A stretch of DNA of 8,212 bases from an uncultured Collinsella sp. (GTDB lineage Bacteria; Actinomycetota; Coriobacteriia; Coriobacteriales; Coriobacteriaceae): contig URNC01000092.1 in assembly GCA_900549065.1 (NCBI GenBank), positions 1-8,212 of the forward strand, written 5' to 3'. Positions 1 through 6,258 of this stretch are shown in pieces. Each line of letters begins with the position of its first letter. Position 1 is the first letter of the stretch. The position numbers were made by a program, and so were the translations under genes. The notes below the pieces were generated by a model. The model was not told the origin of the DNA, did no database searches, and was given only the letters and a program-made list of their open reading frames with translations.

Positions 1-760
1 CGGCGTCACCCGCCAGCTGCTCGCGGCGCGTGAGAATATCGGTCAGCTCGCGCGTGGTCTCCTCGGCGGAACTCACGACGCGCACCCCAGGCCCCAGCGC
101 ATGGCGGATAGGTCCCACCAACAGCGGGAAATGCGTACAGCCAAGCACCACGGTATCGATACCGTGGTCGCGCAGCGGCTCAACCGTGGCACCCACCAGC
201 GCACGCACGGCAGGCGTATCGAAGATGTCCTCGTTCTCAAGCCACTGTTCCTGCAGATGTGCACCCGAGGCGAGCTCGTGTTCGACAACCTCGACAAAGC
301 TCGAGGCAGGACAGCCGTATACATCGACGCCGGCATCCAGGTCCTGAATGGCGCGCGTGTAGGCGCCCGAGCGAATAGTGAGGTTGGTGGCGAGCACGCC
401 CACCCGGCGCGTGCGGGTGCTGTTGATTGCCGCGCGTGCGCCCGGCGCGATCACACCGATCACGGGAACGTCGAGCACCTGCTGGGCCAGACGCAAGGCC
501 GCAGCGGTCGCCGTGTTGCAGGCGATGACCATAATCTTGACGTCGTGCTTCGAAAGCCAACGGCCCGCCTGCAACGCAAACGAGCGCACCTCATCCTCGG
601 TACGGGTGCCGTAGGGGCAGCGCTTGGTGTCGCCAAAGTAGTAGACGGACTCGTGCGGCAGCGCCGTCGCGATGGCGCGCGCAACCGTCAGACCGCCCAA
701 ACCAGAATCGAACACGCCAATCGGGCGCGTGTCGCCTGCCGGATTCTCGATATCGGACAT
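1..760 (-). CDS. murI: Glutamate racemase (3' end cut off by window edge)
   Basis: Interconverts L- and D-glutamate in the cytoplasm, supplying D-Glu for the second position of the peptidoglycan stem. Translating the minus strand from ATG 758-760 gives 253 codons with no stop. Family motifs are in order: FDSGLGGLTV at residues 17-26, YFGDTKRCPYG at 41-51, first catalytic Cys81 in ACNTA, and second catalytic Cys208 in GCTHFPLL. The C-terminal SSAE is also present. Family members are usually about 260-275 residues, so only some 10-20 residues are missing beyond position 1. A GGTGAGG stretch just upstream serves as ribosome binding site but sits close to the ATG. It lies 51 bases downstream of the HAD gene with no visible terminator between them, so it is probably cotranscribed with that gene and murE. 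Function is certain from the two cysteine motifs; the exact start is fairly sure. Confidence 0.95.
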   Translation of the reverse strand, partial: MSDIENPAGDTRPIGVFDSGLGGLTVARAIATALPHESVYYFGDTKRCPYGTRTEDEVRSFALQAGRWLSKHDVKIMVIACNTATAAALRLAQQVLDVPVIGVIAPGARAAINSTRTRRVGVLATNLTIRSGAYTRAIQDLDAGVDVYGCPASSFVEVVEHELASGAHLQEQWLENEDIFDTPAVRALVGATVEPLRDHGIDTVVLGCTHFPLLVGPIRHALGPGVRVVSSAEETTRELTDILTRREQLAGDA

Positions 761-811
761 TACCTCACCAGTCTCTCTCGAAAAGACATGTCCAAGTGCG
801 GCGACGCCGCG

Positions 812-1723
812 CTACGAACGCGCCGCGACCAGCAGCTCTGCCGTCGCCGCCCAACCGTCGACAATTTTGCCGCGCGTAACGAAAGCGTTCTCGCAAGCAG
901 CCAGGAACTCGGGCGCGCCGGCGCTCGTCAGGCCATTCTCGACCAGGCAGAACGTGCCCACGTGATCGGCCATGTAGAAGTCGGACTCGGAATCGCCGAG
1001 CGCCAACGTCTCCTCGCGCTCGATCCCCAGGTGCTCGCAGAAGTGCGCAATGGCGGCGCCCTTGTTGAGGCCCGCTGGGTTGATGTTGAATGCGCGACCG
1101 TCCTCGACGCGATCGAGCTCGAGCGTCGTCGGCTTGGACAGGTGAGTCAGATGGCCGTTGCAAGCCCAGATCAGACCGCAGCCGGCCTCGTCCAGGATGG
1201 CCTGAACCTCATCGTCGGGCACATCGCCGCGCATGCCGACGGTGACCTCACGGTACTTGTAGCCGGTCGACATGTCGTTGTGATACTCGATCTTGTGCGG
1301 CCAGCGGGCGAGGATCTTCTCGCACACGCCGGTCTGCTCGATCACCTGGTGCGGCGTGAGGCCGCAAGAGGGGTCGTAGGGCATGTCGCCGGTCAGATAC
1401 TCCCAATCGTTGGCCTTGAGGTCGTACATAACCAGGCCGCCCATCTCACCAATGTAGGAGTTGAGGCCGAGCACGCGCGCGTCCTCGTGGATCATGGTAC
1501 GGTTGCGGCCCGAGGTGGGAACCACCTGAATGCCAGCGCGGGCGAGCGCCACGACGGCCTCGACGAGTTTGGTCGAGGGGTTGCCGTCGTTGTCGCGCAG
1601 CACGCACGAGCCGGGTGCGAGCATCGTGGCATCCAGGTCGGTAAAGACGTACTTGACCTTGGCCAAGCGCTCGCGCATCTCGCCCGAAAGCTCGGCAACG
1701 GTCGGCAGGGTATTGTGGGACAT
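812..1723 (-). CDS. HAD-superfamily (type IIB-like) phosphatase, substrate unknown
   Basis: A 303-residue soluble protein with the four HAD motifs, numbered from the MSHNT start. Motif I is DLDAT at 29-33 (nucleophile D29, acid/base D31). Motif II is PTSGRN at 69-74. The motif III lysine is K221 in NKGAAI. Motif IV is GDSESD at 243-248. The large cap between motifs II and III (about 75-215) fits the type IIB (Cof, sucrose-phosphate or mannosyl-3-phosphoglycerate phosphatase-like) group. I chose ATG 1721-1723 because GGAG lies 5 bases upstream. An in-frame ATG 14 codons earlier (1763-1765) has no Shine-Dalgarno sequence. The gene sits between murE and murI on the same strand, which suggests a housekeeping or cell-wall-linked phosphatase, but the substrate cannot be read from the sequence. 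No signal peptide or membrane segment is seen. Confidence 0.88.
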   Translation of the reverse strand: MSHNTLPTVAELSGEMRERLAKVKYVFTDLDATMLAPGSCVLRDNDGNPSTKLVEAVVALARAGIQVVPTSGRNRTMIHEDARVLGLNSYIGEMGGLVMYDLKANDWEYLTGDMPYDPSCGLTPHQVIEQTGVCEKILARWPHKIEYHNDMSTGYKYREVTVGMRGDVPDDEVQAILDEAGCGLIWACNGHLTHLSKPTTLELDRVEDGRAFNINPAGLNKGAAIAHFCEHLGIEREETLALGDSESDFYMADHVGTFCLVENGLTSAGAPEFLAACENAFVTRGKIVDGWAATAELLVAARS

Positions 1724-1728
1724 GGTTA

Positions 1729-1732
1729 CTCC
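1729..1732 (-). promoter_or_regulatory. Ribosome binding site that fixes the HAD start
   Basis: On the minus strand GGAG lies 5 bases before ATG 1721-1723. No comparable purine run precedes the alternative in-frame ATG at 1763-1765. This supports the shorter 303-residue protein. Confidence 0.65.
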
Positions 1733-1827
1733 GTTTACGTAGAAGGGTTTGGACTTGGACGGCATGTTTTGATTGAGGGAGCACGCTTATGGCAACAGCG
1801 CACTCAGGGCGCCGCCATCATGGTTCA

Positions 1828-3390
1828 TTAGTCAAACTGGGTAACATCGATCAGGCGATTGGCCAGCGAAAGGTCGCTCTCGATGGGTACGAACTCGTCG
1901 CCCACGTGCATGAGCTCCTCGTCACCCTTTGCCAACAGCAAGACAATGGTGGGAGCATCGGGGTTGACGTACTCCTCGCGCGCCGCCTTGAACGCCGCAT
2001 GCACAGCGGCTTCGCGGTCGAGGATGATCCTGTTCGGCGTATCGTCGGGAACATGTTCGGCAAGCTCGCGACAGACCTTCATCGGGTCCTCGTGAGCCGG
2101 GTCCTCGTTGGCAAAGATCATCAGGTCGGAATATGGTGCGGCCTCGCGCGGAAGCTGCTCGCGGCGCTCCTGCGCCTTGCCGCCGGCAGCGCCAAACACT
2201 GCGATGACCGGGCTGGCGGGAAACGCGCGCTTCACCGACGAGAAAAGCGAGCGGAACGAAAGCTGGTTGTGCGCGTAGTCGACGACACAAATCACGCGGC
2301 CGTCCTTCGACTCCACGACCTCCATACGGCCCGGCACACGCAGTTTGGAGAGGCCCTTCTTGATAGCCTCGATACCGATGCCGATCTCGCGCGCAGCGGC
2401 GATAGCGACCAGCGCGTTTTCCACGTTAAAGTCGCCCGCGATACCCAGCAGGACCTTCTCCCCCGCCTCGGGCTCGTCGGCACACAAGCCATGCAAGTTG
2501 AACTCGATGCTAAAGCCGACCATGCGTACGTCGCTCGCCCACAGACTTGCCTCGGGATGCTCGACGCCAACGGTCACCAAGCGCTCGGCCGTCGACGCTG
2601 CCTCTAGCACACGGTCAACCTCTTCGGTGCCTAGATTCACCACGGCGGTCTTTGCCTGGTCAAAGATCCTGAGTTTGCTCTCAAAATAATCCTCAAACGT
2701 GGGGTGTTCGATCGGCGAGATGTGGTCGCGGCCGATGTTGAGGAAGCACGCCACGTCAAACGGCAGATTCTCGACGCGTTGGTACTTGAGCGCCTGGCTC
2801 GAAACCTCCATGACCATGGACTGGCGACCGGACGTGCGGCAGTTGGCGATATGGCGCCAGACCTCGGGGGCCTCGGGCGTAGTATTGGTGCTCTCGTAGC
2901 ACTCGATGCCATCGTCGGTGTTCACCGAACCGATCATGCCGCAGGACTCGCCCGCCGCCTTGATGATGGACTGGAGCATAAAAGCGGCCGTGGTCTTTCC
3001 CTTGGTACCGGTGATACCCACGATCTTGACGTCGTGGTCGGGACGGTCGTAGACCTCCGGCGGCAACAGGGCCATGGCCGTGCGAACGCTATCAACAACC
3101 AGCATCGCAGCACCGCTCTCCTGCGCCAGCGGCTCCAGAGACTCGACCAGTGACTCCTCGCACACAAATGCGACGGCGCCCGCATCGAGCGCCATGCTCA
3201 AAAACGCGGGCTTAAAGGCAGCACCTTTGCAGAAGAACACGTCACCTGCCGAGACCGCGCGCGAATCAAACGAGCAGCCGGTCACGGCACGCCCGTCAAC
3301 CTGCTCTGATGCGCGCAGCTCGCCGCACACATCGAGCAGCTTGGCAAGCGTATCGACCGTGGTCACGGTCGCGGAATCCGAATGGTGCAT
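1828..3390 (-). CDS. murE: UDP-MurNAc-tripeptide synthetase MurE, probably L-Lys or L-Orn adding
   Basis: ATP-dependent cytoplasmic Mur ligase that adds the third, diamino acid residue to UDP-MurNAc-L-Ala-D-Glu. It has 520 residues, a normal length. An N-terminal UDP-binding domain includes FDSRAVSAGDVFF (41-53). The central ligase domain has the P-loop GITGTKGKTT (125-134), TNTTPEAPE (168-176), MEVSSQAL (194-201), RDHISPIEHP (221-230), and YFESK, whose K239 sits where the family's carbamylated lysine is. NVENALVAIAAA and the C-terminal domain with VVDYAHN (369-375) follow. In DAP-adding enzymes the C-terminal domain carries DNPR; here residues 429-432 are EDPA, so the DAP-binding arginine is absent. 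DHISPIEHP also resembles lysine-type MurE. GAAAGGTG lies 6 bases upstream of the ATG. A terminator and probable promoter upstream make murE the first gene of the murE-HAD-murI unit. Confidence 0.95.
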   Translation of the reverse strand: MHHSDSATVTTVDTLAKLLDVCGELRASEQVDGRAVTGCSFDSRAVSAGDVFFCKGAAFKPAFLSMALDAGAVAFVCEESLVESLEPLAQESGAAMLVVDSVRTAMALLPPEVYDRPDHDVKIVGITGTKGKTTAAFMLQSIIKAAGESCGMIGSVNTDDGIECYESTNTTPEAPEVWRHIANCRTSGRQSMVMEVSSQALKYQRVENLPFDVACFLNIGRDHISPIEHPTFEDYFESKLRIFDQAKTAVVNLGTEEVDRVLEAASTAERLVTVGVEHPEASLWASDVRMVGFSIEFNLHGLCADEPEAGEKVLLGIAGDFNVENALVAIAAAREIGIGIEAIKKGLSKLRVPGRMEVVESKDGRVICVVDYAHNQLSFRSLFSSVKRAFPASPVIAVFGAAGGKAQERREQLPREAAPYSDLMIFANEDPAHEDPMKVCRELAEHVPDDTPNRIILDREAAVHAAFKAAREEYVNPDAPTIVLLLAKGDEELMHVGDEFVPIESDLSLANRLIDVTQFD

Positions 3391-3425
3391 CTTTCACCTT
3401 TCTCAGCCATTTGGCAGGGACGGTT

Positions 3426-3454
3426 TTTATAGTAACTGAAACGCACCCACGCAA
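3426..3454 (-). promoter_or_regulatory. Probable promoter of murE
   Basis: On the minus strand TTGCGT (3449-3454) and TATAAA (3426-3431) are spaced by exactly 17 bases, about 35 bases upstream of the murE ATG. The -10 matches consensus at 5 of 6 positions and the -35 only at 3 of 6. The -35 overlaps the T-run of the asnB terminator, a compact arrangement. This is a pattern match only; no transcript evidence is available. Confidence 0.45.
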
Positions 3455-3477
3455 AAACGGCTCCCGGAGGAGCCGTT
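3453..3477 (-). terminator. Rho-independent terminator of asnB
   Basis: A perfect 9-bp stem, AACGGCTCC (3456-3464) pairing with GGAGCCGTT (3469-3477), has a 4-base loop. On the minus strand it runs into TTTTT and then GCG. It lies 25 bases after the asnB stop and before murE, so it should separate the two transcription units. The short T-run could make it leaky. Confidence 0.8.
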
Positions 3478-3502
3478 ACGCGCAGGCGTTCGTAAGCCGA
3501 GG

Positions 3503-5383
3503 CTAGGCAGCCTGAACAGCGGGCTGGTCCTCGTCGATAAAGAAGCGCTTGTACCACACCAAGAACACGAGCGGCGTATAGATCTTGCGCTGGAAATCGC
3601 CCTTGCCCGCAAAGTGCAGATCGAGCAGGTGCATGAGCTCGTCGGTATTGAAGAACTCACTTGCCCACGGCGCGGTGAAGTACTCCTTGACATAGTCGTA
3701 CCACTTTTGCTCGCGCAGCCAGTAGACAATCGGCACCGGGAAGCCCACCTTGGGACGGGTGGCCCACTCATCGGGCAGCGACTTGTTGGCAGCGTGGCGG
3801 AGTACCTGTTTGTTGCCGTTCTCGTTGATGCGGTAGCGGTCGGGAATGTGCTCGGCGAACTCCATGACTTTGCGGTCCAGGAAGGGCACGCGCAGCTCCA
3901 GCGAGTGCGCCATGCACATCTTGTCGGCCTTGAGCAGAATGTCGCCCGGGAGCCACATGTTCATGTCCAAGTACTGCTTCTTGACCAGCTCTGGCTGACC
4001 CTTCACGCGTGCGTAGATGGGTGCAGCGAGCTCAAAGGCGCCGTCGCCGGTGTTGTACTCGGGCTTGAGCACGCCGTCGACCTCGCGCTCTGGCCATACC
4101 AGAGCCTGTCCCAGGAACGACTTCTCGGGAATCTCGGCACCCTTGACCAGGAAGTTATGTCCCTTGAAGTACGGCATATGCAGCGCCAGATTACCGAGCG
4201 CGCGACGGATGGGCAGCGGCACCATCTTTTTGTACTTGCGCACCGGGACCGTGTCCTCGTAGTAGGCGTAGCCGCCAAAGAGCTCGTCGGCGCCTTCGCC
4301 CGAAAGCACGACGGTGACGTCCTTGCGGGCCATCTCGGCCAAGAACCACAGCGGCACGGAAGACAGGTTGGACTGCGGCTCGTCCATGTGATACTGGATG
4401 TCCTCGAGCGCACCGAAGAACTCGTCGGCGGTAATCATCTTGCGAACGTTTTCGACGCCGAGCTTATCGGAAAGCTCCTTGGCGTAGTTGGTCTCGTTGA
4501 AGTTCTTGTAGTCAAAGCCCACCGAGAAGGTCTTGTCGGGCATGAGGCAAGCGGCGATGTAGCTAGAGTCGACGCCACCGGAGAGGAACGACGCGACCTT
4601 GACGTCGGCGATGCGATGGGCCTCGACGCTCTCGTGCACGACCTCGTCCAGCTCATCGACATACTCTTCGAACGGCTTCTCGACGGCAGAGTAATCGCAA
4701 TCCCAGTAGCGCTCGATGTTCATCTTGCCGGTCGGGATATCGACGGTAAAGTAGTGCGCCGGCGGCAGCTTGTAGACACCCTCGAAGAAGGTCTCCTCGG
4801 TTGCCGAATACTGCAGCGTCATGTACGGACGCAGAGCCTTTTTGTTGACCGCCTTGTGGAAGTGCGGGTAGTCCAGGAAGCTCTTGATCTCGGAACCAAA
4901 GAGCACGCCCGGAGCGCCGTCGCCCGCATCGGCCATGGGATAGTAGTAGAGCGGCTTGATGCCAAAGATGTCGCGGGCGCCAAAAAGCTTGTTCTTCTTT
5001 TTGTCCCAGATGACGAAGGCGTACATACCGCGCAGGCGATCGAGAACGGCCTCGCCCCACTCCTCGTAGCCGTGCAGGAGGCTCTCGGTGTCGGCGCCGC
5101 AGTGGAACTTGTAGCCCTTGGCCTCGAGCTCGGAACGGAGTTCTTGGAAGTTGTAGATCTCGCCGTTGAAGACAATGACGACGCTACCGTCCTCGTTGGC
5201 CATGGGTTGGGCGCCAGCCTCGGTCAGGTCGAGGATCGACAGGCGGCGGAAGCCGAGGGCAACGCGGCCGTCGATAAACTGACCGCCCATGTCGGGACCG
5301 CGATGGACGATGCGGTCCATCATCTTGGTGAGCACCTCGGATTGGTTATCCGTCCCACCGACAAAACCGACAAAACCGCACAT
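3503..5383 (-). CDS. asnB: Asparagine synthetase, glutamine-hydrolysing
   Basis: Converts aspartate, glutamine and ATP to asparagine, glutamate, AMP and PPi. It has 626 residues, nearer to B. subtilis AsnB-type enzymes than to the shorter E. coli AsnB. The N-terminal class II glutaminase domain starts MCGFVGFVGG, so Cys2 becomes the N-terminal nucleophile. It is followed by HRGPD (27-31), FRRLSI, FNGEIYN (72-78) and GADTE (97-100). The synthetase domain has the PP-loop SGGVDSS (268-274), SGEGADELFGGY (361-372) and KADKMCMAHSLELRVPFLD (485-503). The start is supported by AGAGGGG 7 bases upstream. It is a single-gene unit: a terminator follows it and the tRNA promoter is divergent upstream. Related enzymes (LtsA, AsnH, AsnB1) amidate peptidoglycan precursors rather than free aspartate; the nearby mur genes leave that open. 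Free asparagine synthesis remains the default reading. Confidence 0.93.
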   Translation of the reverse strand: MCGFVGFVGGTDNQSEVLTKMMDRIVHRGPDMGGQFIDGRVALGFRRLSILDLTEAGAQPMANEDGSVVIVFNGEIYNFQELRSELEAKGYKFHCGADTESLLHGYEEWGEAVLDRLRGMYAFVIWDKKKNKLFGARDIFGIKPLYYYPMADAGDGAPGVLFGSEIKSFLDYPHFHKAVNKKALRPYMTLQYSATEETFFEGVYKLPPAHYFTVDIPTGKMNIERYWDCDYSAVEKPFEEYVDELDEVVHESVEAHRIADVKVASFLSGGVDSSYIAACLMPDKTFSVGFDYKNFNETNYAKELSDKLGVENVRKMITADEFFGALEDIQYHMDEPQSNLSSVPLWFLAEMARKDVTVVLSGEGADELFGGYAYYEDTVPVRKYKKMVPLPIRRALGNLALHMPYFKGHNFLVKGAEIPEKSFLGQALVWPEREVDGVLKPEYNTGDGAFELAAPIYARVKGQPELVKKQYLDMNMWLPGDILLKADKMCMAHSLELRVPFLDRKVMEFAEHIPDRYRINENGNKQVLRHAANKSLPDEWATRPKVGFPVPIVYWLREQKWYDYVKEYFTAPWASEFFNTDELMHLLDLHFAGKGDFQRKIYTPLVFLVWYKRFFIDEDQPAVQAA

Positions 5384-5434
5384 ATACTATCCCCTCTGCT
5401 GTTGCTGGGCATCAAATCGAATCAGTAGCTTTTG

Positions 5435-5440
5435 AGTATA
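5435..5440 (-). promoter_or_regulatory. Possible -10 element for asnB
   Basis: TATACT on the minus strand lies about 52 bases before the asnB ATG, with 5 of 6 consensus bases. No acceptable -35 is visible at 16-18 bases spacing (the bases there read CCGCCC), so the call is weak. The 187-base gap 5384-5570 otherwise holds only the divergent tRNA promoter; I see no riboswitch or T-box in it. Confidence 0.3.
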
Positions 5441-5531
5441 CCCGAGGGCGTAAAGAGGGGCGGAATGTTCAGGCAATCTCAACTGAATCAGCTCCGCTGT
5501 GACACGCGCGAGTTACCTTTAATGGATATGA

Positions 5532-5560
5532 GGTGAATGGGGCGATTGTTTTGCTATACT
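5532..5560 (+). promoter_or_regulatory. Probable tRNA-Val promoter with extended -10
   Basis: TGCTATACT (5552-5560) is an extended -10 (TGn plus TATACT) placed 10 bases before the first tRNA base. The -35 window at 17-base spacing (5532-5537, GGTGAA) is poor, which an extended -10 can compensate for. The position suits transcription beginning a few bases before the mature tRNA 5' end. Confidence 0.5.
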
Positions 5561-5570
5561 CTCTCCGCAC

Positions 5571-5646
5571 GGGCGATTGGCGCAACGGTTAGCGCAGGTG
5601 CTTTACACGCACAAGGCTGGGGGTTCGAATCCCTCATCGCCCACCA
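5571..5646 (+). tRNA. tRNA-Val, anticodon UAC
   Basis: A 76-base cloverleaf with the CCA tail encoded. The acceptor stem GGGCGAT (5571-5577) pairs perfectly with ATCGCCC (5636-5642), followed by discriminator A and CCA. The D stem is GCGC/GCGC. The anticodon loop is TTTACAC with anticodon TAC, which reads GUA and other GUN valine codons. The T arm is GGGGG-TTCGAAT-CCCTC with one G-U pair. The variable loop is 5 bases. The top pair of the anticodon stem is a G-A mismatch (positions 27-43), a small oddity. It is the only plus-strand gene, divergent from asnB and convergent with argD. Its 3' end is repeated at 5815-5831. Confidence 0.95.
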
Positions 5647-5714
5647 CTGATTTGATAGGCTCCCAGCAATGGGAGCCTTTCTTTTTTGGGCCCAGCGCAT
5701 GGGATTCGAACCCG
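5629..5714 (+). repeat. Copy 1 of tRNA-end/terminator/inverted T-arm repeat
   Basis: This unit comprises the last 17 bases of tRNA-Val up to CACC (5629-5645), a hairpin terminator, and a 26-base stretch (5689-5714). Inside that stretch, 5701-5713 is the exact reverse complement of the tRNA T arm at 5621-5633. The same three parts occur in the same order at 5815-5901. Confidence 0.75.
5657..5687 (+). terminator. Rho-independent terminator of tRNA-Val
   Basis: A perfect 9-bp stem, AGGCTCCCA (5657-5665) with TGGGAGCCT (5670-5678), a GCAA tetraloop, and then TTCTTTTTT. It starts 11 bases after the tRNA CCA end, the expected position for a plus-strand terminator. Confidence 0.9.
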
Positions 5715-5814
5715 GCAGGGTGCGGAGCTGAGGAAACGCGAAGCGTTTTCCAGCGCAGCACGCGAGGAGCGGAGCGACGAAGCGGGGCGCGGGCGGCGCC
5801 AGCCGCACGCGGAC
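5715..5814. other. GC-rich hairpin-bearing insert between the two repeat copies
   Basis: A 100-base gene-free segment of very high GC. It includes a hairpin at 5732-5751 (GGAAACGC with GCGTTTTCC, one bulge), a run of GCG/GGAGCG-type short repeats around 5760-5800, and a second small hairpin GCGGC/GCCGC (5793-5806). It is flanked by an inverted T-arm sequence on the left and the tRNA-Val 3' end on the right. I do not recognise it. It could be a small interspersed repeat or the remains of an insertion. Confidence 0.5.
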
Positions 5815-5901
5815 ATCCCTCATCGCCCACCGCTGAATTGTTAGGCCTCCAGCGATGGAGGCCTTTCCTTTTTCAGGCCCAGCGCATGGGATTCGAACCC
5901 G
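5815..5901 (+). repeat. Copy 2 of tRNA-end/terminator/inverted T-arm repeat
   Basis: 17 bases identical to the 3' end of tRNA-Val (5815-5831, ATCCCTCATCGCCCACC) are followed by a related terminator and then by a 26-base stretch (5876-5901) identical to 5689-5714. The rest of a tRNA is absent upstream, so this is either a tRNA pseudogene remnant or an attachment-site-like duplication. The offset from copy 1 is 186-187 bases. Confidence 0.75.
5843..5873 (+). terminator. Second rho-independent terminator, covarying with the first
   Basis: A 9-bp stem, AGGCCTCCA (5843-5851) with TGGAGGCCT (5856-5864), a GCGA tetraloop, and then TTCCTTTTT. Compared with the terminator at 5657 it has two base changes in the left arm, both matched by compensating changes in the right arm. 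The structure is therefore kept although the sequence has drifted. Confidence 0.8.
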
Positions 5902-5926
5902 CCAGCACGTCTGTCACAAAGGCCGT

Positions 5927-6141
5927 GGTCAAAAAATGGCAAAAATGAGTACTGCTACTTTGTTTGCAACATATAAAAAGATAGTATTTGCTTAAGTTAC
6001 GCAACATATATCCATTATAAGGACTAACAGTTGGATCAAAATCGTGTATTCATCGCCATTTCGACTTGCTATCTGGCCTTATTAGTCCAAAATTGCTGCT
6101 ACCAAATCGGTAACAGTACTCATATTTGATGTTTTTTGACC
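5927..6141. repeat. AT-rich 215-bp element with 32-bp terminal inverted repeats (MITE-like or structured)
   Basis: The left end 5927-5958 and the reverse complement of the right end 6110-6141 agree at 27 of 32 positions. Shared blocks are GGTCAAAAAA at the tips and ATGAGTACTG further in. Inside are an inverted pair GGACTAA (6021-6027) / TTAGTCC (6082-6088), a direct repeat GCAACATATA (5966-5975 and 6001-6010), and a hairpin CTGCTACC/GGTAACAG next to the right end. There is no ORF of note and the region is far more AT-rich than its neighbours. No clear target-site duplication flanks the tips. It may be a non-autonomous mobile element, or a long fold acting as a two-way terminator between the convergent tRNA and argD. 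Confidence 0.55.
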
Positions 6142-6258
6142 AGCAGGTCTCCCTGCCTTAGCAAATCTAAGGCAAAACGGGCTCCAGACCGCTGAATCAT
6201 GCCGCATAGGGCACGTCCGCAGTCCGGAACCCGGTCAAAATTGAGTTATTGCACCGCG
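6142..6258. other. Gene-free 3' region of argD with a small hairpin
   Basis: A perfect 7-bp hairpin, GCCTTAG (6155-6161) with CTAAGGC (6167-6173), lies here. It lacks a T-run on the outgoing side in either direction, so it is not a standard terminator. A further GGTCAAAA occurs at 6233-6240, matching the tip of the neighbouring element. I see no other gene or site. Any argD termination signal is either this hairpin or the inverted repeats to its left. Confidence 0.35.

Noticed and set aside
1724..1827. Internal promoter or terminator between murE and the HAD gene
   Set aside because: The best -35/-10 pair (TTGCCA with TCAAAA) matches poorly at the -10, and no stem with a T-run is visible.
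101..1831. A 576-codon open frame on the plus strand across murI and the HAD gene
   Set aside because: It lies wholly antisense to genes with clear family motifs and has no recognisable domain. Such frames arise from GC-rich third codon positions.
1789..2607. A 272-codon open frame on the plus strand antisense to murE
   Set aside because: Overlaps the conserved C-terminal half of murE and shows only codon-bias-type composition.
3614..5428. A 604-codon open frame on the plus strand antisense to asnB
   Set aside because: It mirrors asnB almost exactly, lacks a domain or a convincing ribosome binding site, and is explained by codon bias on the real strand.
5554..5823. Short minus-strand frames over the tRNA giving MRDSNPQP- or GFEPPALCV-like peptides
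   Set aside because: These are the familiar false translations of the antisense T arm and anticodon arm of a tRNA.
5888..5900. GGGATTCGAACCC read as evidence of a minus-strand tRNA
   Set aside because: The T-arm sequence is present, but no acceptor stem, anticodon arm or CCA could be fitted around it at either copy (also 5701-5713).
5577..5948. A 123-codon plus-strand frame covering tRNA-Val and the repeats
   Set aside because: It begins inside the tRNA and reads through two terminators and repeated DNA; not a protein gene.
5629..6141. CRISPR array
   Set aside because: Repeats are only two copies, of unequal composition, with no regular spacers and no cas genes.
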